A stretch of DNA of 64,000 bases from Chitinophaga tropicalis. Lineage in GTDB: Bacteria > Bacteroidota > Bacteroidia > Chitinophagales > Chitinophagaceae. The notes beneath the pieces were generated by a model, which had not been told where the DNA came from, made no database searches, and saw nothing but the letters and a program-made list of their open reading frames with translations. Each line of letters starts with the position of its first letter. Position 1 is the stretch's first letter. This document shows, one piece after another, positions 8,080-16,430 of the stretch. The position numbers were made by a program, and so were the translations under genes. The stretch lies in assembly GCF_009758205.1 (NCBI RefSeq), contig NZ_WRXN01000006.1:1-64000 (forward strand), in the 5' to 3' direction.

Positions 8080-8868
8080 TTGGGACATGAACGTATAGGC
8101 ACTTTACCCAAATCCGAGAGGTGGCGTGGGATTGTTAACAGTATTAGTAACTATGCTCATACTGACAATACAATAGTTGATATTGCAGCTCAGACTACAA
8201 AGAATGTACGGTACCGTTTTCAAAATATTGAAGACGATGGCGGTGTTTTTGCCGCATTCAAATATGTTCTAACACTAGCCTTCGCTGCAAAATCAGAAGA
8301 TGCATTTGCTAAACTGGCGCAACAAGGGATTGAGCTGCCTAAAGATTTTAGTTTATACGATCTTGCCTTATCTATACAGAGCTATGTTGCTCAAAATGCA
8401 GAATCAAAGGAATATTCTGCTTTTGCGACACAATCCATGCTCGAAACGATTGGTCAATGGGCTAAACACAATGAAACTAGCCAGACAGTATTATTCGATT
8501 CTAATGACAAAGGACTTGAATTATGGCAAAAAGCTGCAAACGGTGCAGGATTTTGCGAACTTTCGAGGTTATTCTTTGCAAAGTTTACAGAGCGGTATTT
8601 GAAATATTTTCTGGAACGTGAAGCGGCAGCGAGCATTAATAGTCTTTACGAGCGTACTCAATTCAATAAAAACCTGGAACAGCATGTCGAGCGAATTTCA
8701 AAGCATGCATTTGAAACTTCAAAAATTGTTCAATCATTTGCCGCCGCATGGTTTAATAAAGAAGTGAAAGCAAAACTGCCCACTGACAGGAAAATCCAAG
8801 GATTTTTATCGTTTGCGTTTAAAAAAATCAATAGTGAATTAGTCAGAGAAGAAACAAAAAATGAGTAG
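8080..8868 (+). CDS. Helical partner protein of the QueC-like/nuclease gene
   Basis: A 262-aa protein of unknown family, predicted mostly helical. The frame opens right after a stop (TAG at 8074-8076), so the only plausible start is the TTG at 8080, giving a product beginning Met-Gly-His-Glu-Arg-Ile-Gly. The block ERIGTLPKSERWRGIV directly after it looks conserved, which supports this start; Met removal would expose an N-terminal glycine. It overlaps the next gene by 8 bases (ATGAGTAG, 8861-8868), so the two are translationally coupled and probably act together. In Qat and type IV CBASS systems a QueC-like enzyme is reported (from memory) to modify an N-terminal glycine of a partner; this protein could be such a partner, by analogy only. 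Confidence 0.75.
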   Translation: MGHERIGTLPKSERWRGIVNSISNYAHTDNTIVDIAAQTTKNVRYRFQNIEDDGGVFAAFKYVLTLAFAAKSEDAFAKLAQQGIELPKDFSLYDLALSIQSYVAQNAESKEYSAFATQSMLETIGQWAKHNETSQTVLFDSNDKGLELWQKAANGAGFCELSRLFFAKFTERYLKYFLEREAAASINSLYERTQFNKNLEQHVERISKHAFETSKIVQSFAAAWFNKEVKAKLPTDRKIQGFLSFAFKKINSELVREETKNE

Positions 8869-10738
8869 TACAAACAGCCACATAATCTTATGTGGCGGAG
8901 CTACTCCACCACGTAAGGCAAAAAAAATCCCCGACAGCCATGTTCACAAATTGAACATTAATCCTGCAGCCCCAGGACATAATGTAAATTTGGAATTACC
9001 TCACTTTGTTAAATCGGTGAACTGTTATTTCCTTGATAGGATAAAAGATTTACTAGAAATCGCCGGTTATGTATATGCTGCTGATAGGATGATTGGCAGA
9101 GGTGGTACTGACAGATTGGAATATCATAGCTGGTCACGTGAGTTGCATTTCATCATAAAAGTTAGAGATGCTGCATTCTGGAGTGATTCTAATGTTGGGC
9201 AGGCCTTAGCATCAGCTTTAACATTTGTTTCAGGTGATAAATCTTATAATTTTACTTTTCAGAGTGGTGGCAACGATATTGGTCAACGTAACCTCTACGA
9301 CCACGAAAGTATCTCCTTGGATAAAAAGGACAACTCCATAATTGCGCTCTTTTCTGGTGGACTTGATTCTTTAGCTGGTGCTCTTGAAACCCTGACCACT
9401 ACTGACAAGAATCTAATTCTTATTAGCCATCGTTCTAACTCAACGGGCGTTGCAAAAATCCAGAATGACATTTATGGCCTTCTTGATAAAGACTTTCCGG
9501 GCAGAATACAATATTTTACGTTTTATTGCAATCTACATGGTGAACGTGCAGTTGAAGAAACCCAACGCACACGGATTTTCCTCTATACAGCAATTGCTTA
9601 TTCATTGTCCACTCTTGCCTCCGAAAAGGAAATCTATGTTTTTGAAAACGGCGTAACCTCACTAAATTTCTCAAAACGCGCAGATCTTATTAATGCTCGC
9701 GCAAGCCGTACTACTCATCCCAAGACATTAAAGTTACTGGAAGATTTTTATTCCATAGTTGGTGAAGAAAAGAGGCCCATAGTTCATCCTTTTCTGCATA
9801 ACACAAAGACTGACATTTTCAATAAAATTAAAGATGCTGATAAGCTATCGTACATTAATTCGACCATTTCTTGTACAAAAACTTTCCTGAGGTTTGAAAA
9901 CAATTCACAAGCCTCTCACTGTGGTGGATGTTCCCAATGTGTCGATAGACGCTTAGCCGCCTTTGCCGCCGGTCTGGAAGAACATGATGCCATATATGAT
10001 GTTGATATTTCCAAAGACCCAATTAATAATGCGGAAGCTCGTACTCATGTATTTGATTACATCCGCTCTATTGTGCGTTATAGTGAACTAACCGAGTTAA
10101 ATTTTCAATATGAAATGCTGGCAGAGATTGCAGACATAATCCCCTATTTAACAGGCTACCGTCCTTCAGAAAAGGCTTTAACTATATATGCGCTACTAAA
10201 CAAACATGCGACACAAGTAGCGCATGCAATAAAAAGGATCCAGGGACTACAGGATCCACTAAAGCCCAAGATTGCCAATACGCTTAACGCTTATATAGAT
10301 GACCGAGTCTATTTACGCCCACCAGTTGAGGGGCTTATAAAATTAATTAATAGTAAGCTTGCCGTTGCTGTTCCTCAGGCATTTGAACACGAAAAGCCCA
10401 AACATGAAAATGCATTAAATGACATGATACATGCACTATTGGAAGGAGAAAGCGGCAATTATAACAGGGAATATCCTGCATTTAAATTTTCAATTGCAAA
10501 AGTTATTCCCGACCACTCTTTTGTCGATTATCATCTATTGATTGAAGCAAAATATTTACGTGGCTCTACCTCCAAAGCCGCCATTACTGACCAAATCGGG
10601 GCTGATATTACAAAGTATCCTCAGGATAAGCATAAACTATTTGTCATTTACGATCCAGAACGTAAAATAGCGAATGACCCTTTATTTGCTAGCGATATAG
10701 AAAAACATCCGAATTGCTATGTTAGTATCATTAGATGA
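8861..10738 (+). CDS. QueC-like PP-loop protein fused to a PD-(D/E)XK nuclease-like domain
   Basis: A 625-aa protein. Residues ~155-380 match the QueC (7-cyano-7-deazaguanine synthase) core: the ATP-pyrophosphatase loop FSGGLDS (165-170) and the zinc-binding set C338, C354, C357, C360 (HCGGCSQCVDRR), so the active site looks intact. The N-terminal ~150 residues are an added domain, and the protein is more than twice the length of housekeeping QueC. The C-terminus (about 520-625) resembles DpnII/MboI-type endonuclease domains, with FVDYHLLIEAKYL (D556, E562, K564) and FVIYDPERKI. No queuosine genes are nearby. It is coupled to the 8080 gene and sits in a defence island, so a phage-defence role like QatC or Cap9 is inferred. 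I do not recognise this exact fusion as a named system. Confidence 0.85.
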   Translation: MSSTNSHIILCGGATPPRKAKKIPDSHVHKLNINPAAPGHNVNLELPHFVKSVNCYFLDRIKDLLEIAGYVYAADRMIGRGGTDRLEYHSWSRELHFIIKVRDAAFWSDSNVGQALASALTFVSGDKSYNFTFQSGGNDIGQRNLYDHESISLDKKDNSIIALFSGGLDSLAGALETLTTTDKNLILISHRSNSTGVAKIQNDIYGLLDKDFPGRIQYFTFYCNLHGERAVEETQRTRIFLYTAIAYSLSTLASEKEIYVFENGVTSLNFSKRADLINARASRTTHPKTLKLLEDFYSIVGEEKRPIVHPFLHNTKTDIFNKIKDADKLSYINSTISCTKTFLRFENNSQASHCGGCSQCVDRRLAAFAAGLEEHDAIYDVDISKDPINNAEARTHVFDYIRSIVRYSELTELNFQYEMLAEIADIIPYLTGYRPSEKALTIYALLNKHATQVAHAIKRIQGLQDPLKPKIANTLNAYIDDRVYLRPPVEGLIKLINSKLAVAVPQAFEHEKPKHENALNDMIHALLEGESGNYNREYPAFKFSIAKVIPDHSFVDYHLLIEAKYLRGSTSKAAITDQIGADITKYPQDKHKLFVIYDPERKIANDPLFASDIEKHPNCYVSIIR

Positions 10739-10802
10739 ATTGGCCTGGTAAGATGAATTACTTGTAGCCCGTATCCAATTTTTCCACTCAATATCCGATA
10801 AA

Positions 10803-11519
10803 ATGGAACCTTCACCCAAAGAACTACAGGAAATAAAAAGCATTCTTGAGCAGGAACATGGTCGAGAGTTCACTTGGGAGGAGGCAGAAAAAGCCTTTCG
10901 GGCTATACAAGTTCTTGCTGAAATAGCTTTAGATGCTGCTAGTGAAGAAATCCGACGTGAAAATTTGTTTGAGCAGTCTCCCAAAGGATTTCATCTTGAC
11001 AAAACTGGTAGTTGCGTGATTTGTGGAAATGTAACTTCAGGAGAGGACTCATGGTATGATAAACATGGGCTGAAATGCATGGCCTGTCAGGCAGCAGTCG
11101 ACAAAAAAATCATTCCCGTTTCTGTTATAAAAAATCGTGAAAACTGGTATTCAAAGTATGACCTTGAAGATTATTTCAACCTGAAGGGAGCTATGTTAAA
11201 GAAATATATAAAGCAAGGCCTTCTCAAGGAGAGAATCATTCCTGGTGCAGGAAAGAAAATTCATCTTCAACTTTTTCTCATAATTGATAATAAAGAAACA
11301 TTACCTCCTAAAAAACTTCTTAAATCAAGAACTGTAAAGGTGCAGCATAAAGGTGAAGAATATTATGCTACAGAGAATTGGTATGAGTTTGCTTCTCCTG
11401 CTACTTTAAAGAAGTTGTCAAAATACAAAATTATACACTGCTTACCAGAAACTTTGGCGCAGCCTATAGAAACTGGAAGATTTTTGTATAAAGAAATAAA
11501 CCCTCTATTGGGCCCGTGA
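10803..11519 (+). CDS. Zinc-finger and HTH-like protein of unknown function
   Basis: A 238-aa soluble protein. The N-terminus is helical (EWEEAEKAF-type region, 20-45); residues 71-95 hold two CxxC pairs, C71-x2-C74 and C92-x2-C95 (CVICGN and CMACQ), a probable zinc ribbon or treble clef. Residues ~112-150 (WYSKYDLEDYFNLKGAML, then KKYIKQGLLKERII) look like a winged-helix or MerR-like DNA-binding segment. It is 64 bases downstream of the QueC-like gene on the same strand and could be a third member of that module or a separate regulator between the two defence modules. Confidence 0.65.
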   Translation: MEPSPKELQEIKSILEQEHGREFTWEEAEKAFRAIQVLAEIALDAASEEIRRENLFEQSPKGFHLDKTGSCVICGNVTSGEDSWYDKHGLKCMACQAAVDKKIIPVSVIKNRENWYSKYDLEDYFNLKGAMLKKYIKQGLLKERIIPGAGKKIHLQLFLIIDNKETLPPKKLLKSRTVKVQHKGEEYYATENWYEFASPATLKKLSKYKIIHCLPETLAQPIETGRFLYKEINPLLGP

Positions 11520-11746
11520 TGTGACCTTTATGAAACACTATTTATTGGCAGATGCATGCTCGATGAATTATTAATTTCAAGCGGCCATATAATTACACCA
11601 CTCTACACTTACTACGTATGGGACTTGATAGCACCACTGGACACAAAACATTAGACAGATTTCTTATAAGTTTGTGAAATTGGTTTGATTTTTATGATTA
11701 AATAATATAATATTGTCAAAAACAGACAAGTCAAAAATCGGAAAAT
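11520..11746. promoter_or_regulatory. Leader and candidate operator of the XRE/hsd operon
   Basis: This gap before the second XRE gene is AT-rich. The inverted repeat TTGTC-N7-GACAA (11713-11729) lies 17 bases before the start codon, and a related GACAAGTC follows at 11725. Position and symmetry fit an autoregulatory site for the XRE protein, as in controller proteins of restriction systems. This is a suggestion from sequence only. Confidence 0.35.
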
Positions 11747-12046
11747 ATGCGCTTCGGGGAGAAAATAAAATCATTAAGAGAGCAGAGTGGCTTATTTCAA
11801 AGAGAAATAGCAGCTGAGCTTAAAATAGATACTCCCATGTATAGCAAAATTGAAAGCGGCACAAGAAAAGCCAAACGACAGCATGTATTGCAATTGGTGA
11901 AATTCTTCAGATTAAAAGAAGAAGAACTAATGTCAATTTGGTTGGCAGATCAGATCATTGACTTGTTGAAAGAAGAGAAGTATGGACAAAGCGGTCTTTT
12001 AATAGCAGGCAAAGACCTGTATCCAAGTAACAATGTTTGGCAATAA
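11747..12046 (+). CDS. XRE-family regulator of the restriction operon
   Basis: A 99-aa protein with an N-terminal helix-turn-helix (FGEKIKSLREQSGLFQREIA, then LKIDTPMYSKIESG) and a short C-terminal tail. It lies 9 bases upstream of hsdR on the same strand and probably controls the hsd/Septu-like operon, in the manner of restriction controller proteins. A candidate palindromic operator lies just upstream. The start ATG is preceded by an AT-rich leader without a strong ribosome binding site, as usual in Bacteroidota. Confidence 0.88.
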   Translation: MRFGEKIKSLREQSGLFQREIAAELKIDTPMYSKIESGTRKAKRQHVLQLVKFFRLKEEELMSIWLADQIIDLLKEEKYGQSGLLIAGKDLYPSNNVWQ

Positions 12047-12055
12047 CAAATAATC

Positions 12056-14848
12056 TTGAGTAACGAAAAACAAACCAGGAAAGAAATCATTGACACCCGT
12101 TTACAACAAGCGGGTTGGAACGTTATGGACCGCACACAGGTTATTGAAGAATTTTCCATTGCTATAAATACTAATGAACTAAATGAACCTGATATCCCTT
12201 ATGGCATACAGTTCAGCGACTATGTGCTGTTGGGTAAAGATGGCAAAGCCTTAGCGGTTGTAGAAGCCAAAAAAACCGCTGTAGATGCTGCTATAGGAAG
12301 AGAACAAGCCAAACAATATTGCTACCATATTAAAAACGAACAAGGCGCATTGCCCTTTTGTTTTTACACGAATGGTTACGACATTTATTTCTGGGACATA
12401 GAAAATTATCCGCCTCAAAAAGTATTGGGATTTCCGTCGAGAGAAGACTTAGAACGCTACGCCTACATACGCAAAGCCAGAAAGAATTTAGCCAGTGAGC
12501 TAATCAATACAAAAATTGCAGGCCGCGATTATCAGATAGCCGCCATACGTTCCGTTATGGAAGCTGTTGAAAAACGTAAGAAGAAATTTTTGTTGGTGAT
12601 GGCTACGGGCACCGGTAAAACAAGAACCTGTATTGCCCTAGTAGATGCTTTGATGCGGGCCGGTTGGGCGGAAAGAACTTTATTCTTGGTGGACCGTATT
12701 GCCTTACAAGATCAGGCATTGGATGCGTTTAAAGAGCATTTGCCGAATGAACCTCGCTGGCCACACCAGGGCGAAACAAAAATTGCTACGGACAGGCGCA
12801 TTTATGTATCTACCTATCCTACGATGTTGAATATTATCCGTAATGAGCATAATCCCCTTTCCCCGCATTTTTTTGACCTGATTATAGTAGACGAAAGTCA
12901 CCGGAGTATTTACAATACTTACCAGGAGGTGTTGACTTATTTTAATACTATCACATTGGGGCTTACAGCCACACCTACCGATGTGATAGATCATAACACC
13001 TTCCAATTATTCGAATGCGAAGATGGGCTGCCTACTTATGCCTATTCGTACGACGAAGCAGTGAATCATATACCGCCTTACTTGTCCAACTTCCAGGTAA
13101 TGAAAATTAAGACCAAGTTCCAGGAAGAAGGCATTAATAAAAGAACCATTTCGCTCGCAGATCAAAAACATTTGATGTTGGAAGGCCGTGATGTGGAAGA
13201 GATCAATTACGAAGGAACGGAATTGGAGAAGACCGTCATCAACCGTGGCACCAATGCGCTCATCGTGCGGGAGTTTATGGAAGAGTGCATTAAAGATGCA
13301 AATGGCGTACTGCCTGGTAAAACCATTTTCTTTTGTATGACTAAGGCTCACGCACGACGCCTGGAGCAAATATTTGATGCGCTCTATCCCGAATACAAAG
13401 GCGAACTGGCAAAAGTATTGGTAAGCGACGATCCGCGGGTATATGGGAAAGGTGGATTGTTAGATCAATTCACGAATCAGGATATGCCTCGCATTGCCAT
13501 TAGTGTAGACATGCTGGACACAGGTGTGGATGTACGTGAAATAACTAATTTGGTATTTGCCAAACCTGTTTATTCCTACACCAAATTCTGGCAAATGATT
13601 GGTCGTGGTACTCGTTTGCTGGAGCAAAATAAAATTAAGCCTTGGTGTACCGAAAAAGACGATTTCCTGATATTGGATTGCTGGGATAATTTTGAATACT
13701 TCAAGCTAAACCCACAAGGTAAATCCTTACAGTTGCAAATACCTTTACCCGTTCGCTTGTTTGGCCTACGGTTAGATAAAATAGAAAAAGCGCTGGCCCT
13801 TGGAGAAAACGCCCTCGCTGAAAAAGAAATCGGCAAACTTAGAAAACAAATTGCGGCCTTGCCTGCCAATTCTGTTGTAATACTTGATGCACGAAAAGAA
13901 TTGCATCAACTGGAAGACGAACACTTTTGGAATTACTTATCAGCCGATAAGATAGAATTTTTAAGAATCGTAATTAAACCGTTGCTGCGAACCGTATCAA
14001 ACGCCGATTACAAAGCCATGCGTTTTGAAAAGGATATTGTAGAAGTTTCGCTGGCACACCTTGCACAGGAGAAGCAAAAATTTGCTACACTGAAAGAAAG
14101 TATTGTGGAAGAAATTGGCGAACTGCCGCTATCAGTAAATACAGTGGCGCAAGAAGAAAAATTGATACATCAAAGCCAAACCAATCATTTCTGGGCAACG
14201 ATCAGTGAAGAAAAACTGGATGAGTTGATTGAAAAACTGGCGCCGCTCATGTATTTCAGAGACTCCACTATTATTCCATTATTAGGACCGGCAAAATTCA
14301 ATCTGCAGGATGCATTACATGCCAAGGAGTATGTGGAGTTCGGCCCGCAACACGAGTCATTGAGCATTGCGCGCTATCGTGAACTGGTAGAACAAAAAGT
14401 AAATGAATTGGTAGCAGCCAATCCGCTAGTACAAAAAATAAAACGGGGCAATAGTCTTACTGACATAGAAGCAGGGCAATTGGTGGAAATGTTGCATGAC
14501 GAGCATCCCCATATTACGCTGGATCTGCTACGCCGTGCATACAATCACCGTAAAGCGCAATTGTTGCAATTTATCCGGCATATACTTGGCATCGAAGTGC
14601 TAGAGTCCTTCCCGGATACAGTATCCCGTTCGTTCGACCAGTTTATTGCAGCGCATAGTTACCTAAACACGCGTCAACTGGAATTTATGAATCTGTTGCG
14701 CAGCTTTCTGATTGAAAAAGGTGATGTAGCTAAAAAAGACCTGATAAGTGCACCATTCACAGGTATTCATCCAGATGGTATTCGGGGGGTGTTTTCCAAC
14801 AAAGAGATAGACGAGATTATTTCATTTATACAACAATTAGCAGCATAA
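12056..14848 (+). CDS. hsdR: Type I restriction enzyme, R (motor/nuclease) subunit
   Basis: A 930-aa EcoEI-like R subunit, the ATP-dependent translocase and nuclease of a type I restriction system. It has an N-terminal PD-(D/E)XK nuclease (D55, then E70-A-K72 in VVEAKK), a helicase core with Walker A ATGTGKT (about 183-189), DESH (279-282) and LTATPTD, motif VI GRGTRL, and a C-terminal helical part that contacts the methyltransferase. The start is TTG (LSNEKQTRKEIIDTRL): an in-frame stop lies just upstream and no ATG occurs before the conserved block. hsdM starts one base after its stop. All key motifs are intact. Confidence 0.96.
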   Translation: MSNEKQTRKEIIDTRLQQAGWNVMDRTQVIEEFSIAINTNELNEPDIPYGIQFSDYVLLGKDGKALAVVEAKKTAVDAAIGREQAKQYCYHIKNEQGALPFCFYTNGYDIYFWDIENYPPQKVLGFPSREDLERYAYIRKARKNLASELINTKIAGRDYQIAAIRSVMEAVEKRKKKFLLVMATGTGKTRTCIALVDALMRAGWAERTLFLVDRIALQDQALDAFKEHLPNEPRWPHQGETKIATDRRIYVSTYPTMLNIIRNEHNPLSPHFFDLIIVDESHRSIYNTYQEVLTYFNTITLGLTATPTDVIDHNTFQLFECEDGLPTYAYSYDEAVNHIPPYLSNFQVMKIKTKFQEEGINKRTISLADQKHLMLEGRDVEEINYEGTELEKTVINRGTNALIVREFMEECIKDANGVLPGKTIFFCMTKAHARRLEQIFDALYPEYKGELAKVLVSDDPRVYGKGGLLDQFTNQDMPRIAISVDMLDTGVDVREITNLVFAKPVYSYTKFWQMIGRGTRLLEQNKIKPWCTEKDDFLILDCWDNFEYFKLNPQGKSLQLQIPLPVRLFGLRLDKIEKALALGENALAEKEIGKLRKQIAALPANSVVILDARKELHQLEDEHFWNYLSADKIEFLRIVIKPLLRTVSNADYKAMRFEKDIVEVSLAHLAQEKQKFATLKESIVEEIGELPLSVNTVAQEEKLIHQSQTNHFWATISEEKLDELIEKLAPLMYFRDSTIIPLLGPAKFNLQDALHAKEYVEFGPQHESLSIARYRELVEQKVNELVAANPLVQKIKRGNSLTDIEAGQLVEMLHDEHPHITLDLLRRAYNHRKAQLLQFIRHILGIEVLESFPDTVSRSFDQFIAAHSYLNTRQLEFMNLLRSFLIEKGDVAKKDLISAPFTGIHPDGIRGVFSNKEIDEIISFIQQLAA

Positions 14849-14849
14849 C

Positions 14850-16430
14850 ATGCTTACGCAATCATTAAAAAATAAAGTTTCTACCCTCTGGGATAAATTC
14901 TGGAGTGGCGGCATATCCAATCCTCTAAATGCTATAGAGCAGATTACCTATCTGTTGTTTATGAAGCAATTGGATGAAACGGATAAACGCAAACTGAGTA
15001 ATGCAGATTTTCTAGGTGAAAAATATATATCCATTTTCTCCGGTGAATATTATCCACCAGGTGTAGACGATAAAGACCCAAAGAATGCTGTTGATAAAGA
15101 AACTTTGCGCTGGAGTTACTGGACGAAAATGCCCGGTGAAGAAATGCTGTTACATGTGCAAAGCCGAGTTTTTCCCTTCATCAGACAACTGGAGGATGGT
15201 AATTCGTTTTTTACCAAACACATGGCCAATGCCACTTTCCTGATACCAAGTGGTCGTATGCTTACAGAAGCCACCAAAACCATTGATGATATTTATAATG
15301 AACTGGAAAAAGAAAACCGCTTTATAGATGCACAAGGTGATTTTTATGAATACTTGTTGGACGAGTTACGTAGCTCTGGGAAAAATGGGCAATTCCGTAC
15401 GCCCACGCATGTAATAGAGTTAATTGTAGAACTTGTACAACCGCAACTGGGGCATCGTATTGCGGACCCGGCCAGTGGTACAGCGGGCTTTCTGCTGGGG
15501 GCTTATAAGTACCTGATCACACAGTTTACCAGCGATCGGTATAAACAGCCGGATGACAATGGTTTTATTCGCGGTACGCTCGCCGATAAACTGGTAGACG
15601 ACAATGCCAAGAAAATGTTGAACGAAGCCACTTTCTTCGGTTTTGATATTGATCCTACCATGATCCGCATTGGGCTCATGAACCTGATGATGCACGGCAT
15701 TACCAAACCGCAGATAGATTACAAAGATACCCTAAGCAAAAACTACAATGAAGATAATGCCTATGATATCGTAATGGCCAACCCACCTTTTACCGGTAGC
15801 ATTGATAAGGGCGATCTGAACGAAACCTTTAGTTTAGCTACTACAAAATCGGAATTATTATTTGTAGAGCGTATATACAAAATGCTGCGCATGGGTGGCA
15901 CGGCGGGCGTAGTAGTACCACAGGGCGTATTGTTTAGTAGTAGTAAAGCATTTAAAGATGTACGTAAAATACTGCTTGATAAATGCGAGCTGAAAGCGGT
16001 GATCAGTATGCCCAGCGGTGTGTTTAAGCCTTATGCCGGCGTGGCTACGGCCATACTCATTTTTACCAAAGGAGGTGAAACCAAAAATGTTTGGTTTTAT
16101 GAAATGCAAAGCGATGGCCGGAGCCTAGATGACAAACGTAGTGAGTTAAAATCGCCAGATGGCGGTCGTGACTTTGGTGATCTACACAAAATCATTGATG
16201 CTTATAAAAAGCGTAACCCTAAAAAAGAAAGTGATCGTACGCACCAATATTTCTTTGTGTCTAAGAAGGAGATTGAAGAAAATGAGTATGATTTGAGTTT
16301 GAATAAGTACCAGAAAGACGTAGATAAAGAAATAATATTCGAAGAGCCAAAAAATATTTTGCAACGATTGAAGACAAACGAACAAACTATTTTATTAGAC
16401 ATAACTGAATTGGATTCTTACATAAAATGA
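14850..16430 (+). CDS. hsdM: Type I restriction-modification methyltransferase subunit
   Basis: A 526-aa N6-adenine DNA methyltransferase subunit. The N-terminal HsdM_N helical domain (LKNKVSTLWDKFWSGG) is followed by the N6_Mtase domain with the SAM-binding block DPASGTAGF (206-214) and the catalytic NPPF (311-314). Length and motif order are those of a complete M subunit. It starts right after hsdR and overlaps hsdS by four bases (ATGA, 16427-16430), a normal translational coupling for an hsd operon. Confidence 0.97.
   Translation: MLTQSLKNKVSTLWDKFWSGGISNPLNAIEQITYLLFMKQLDETDKRKLSNADFLGEKYISIFSGEYYPPGVDDKDPKNAVDKETLRWSYWTKMPGEEMLLHVQSRVFPFIRQLEDGNSFFTKHMANATFLIPSGRMLTEATKTIDDIYNELEKENRFIDAQGDFYEYLLDELRSSGKNGQFRTPTHVIELIVELVQPQLGHRIADPASGTAGFLLGAYKYLITQFTSDRYKQPDDNGFIRGTLADKLVDDNAKKMLNEATFFGFDIDPTMIRIGLMNLMMHGITKPQIDYKDTLSKNYNEDNAYDIVMANPPFTGSIDKGDLNETFSLATTKSELLFVERIYKMLRMGGTAGVVVPQGVLFSSSKAFKDVRKILLDKCELKAVISMPSGVFKPYAGVATAILIFTKGGETKNVWFYEMQSDGRSLDDKRSELKSPDGGRDFGDLHKIIDAYKKRNPKKESDRTHQYFFVSKKEIEENEYDLSLNKYQKDVDKEIIFEEPKNILQRLKTNEQTILLDITELDSYIK

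Noticed and set aside
8861..10738. Housekeeping queuosine biosynthesis QueC
   Set aside because: The protein is more than twice the usual length, carries a nuclease-like domain, and has no queD/queE/queF neighbours.
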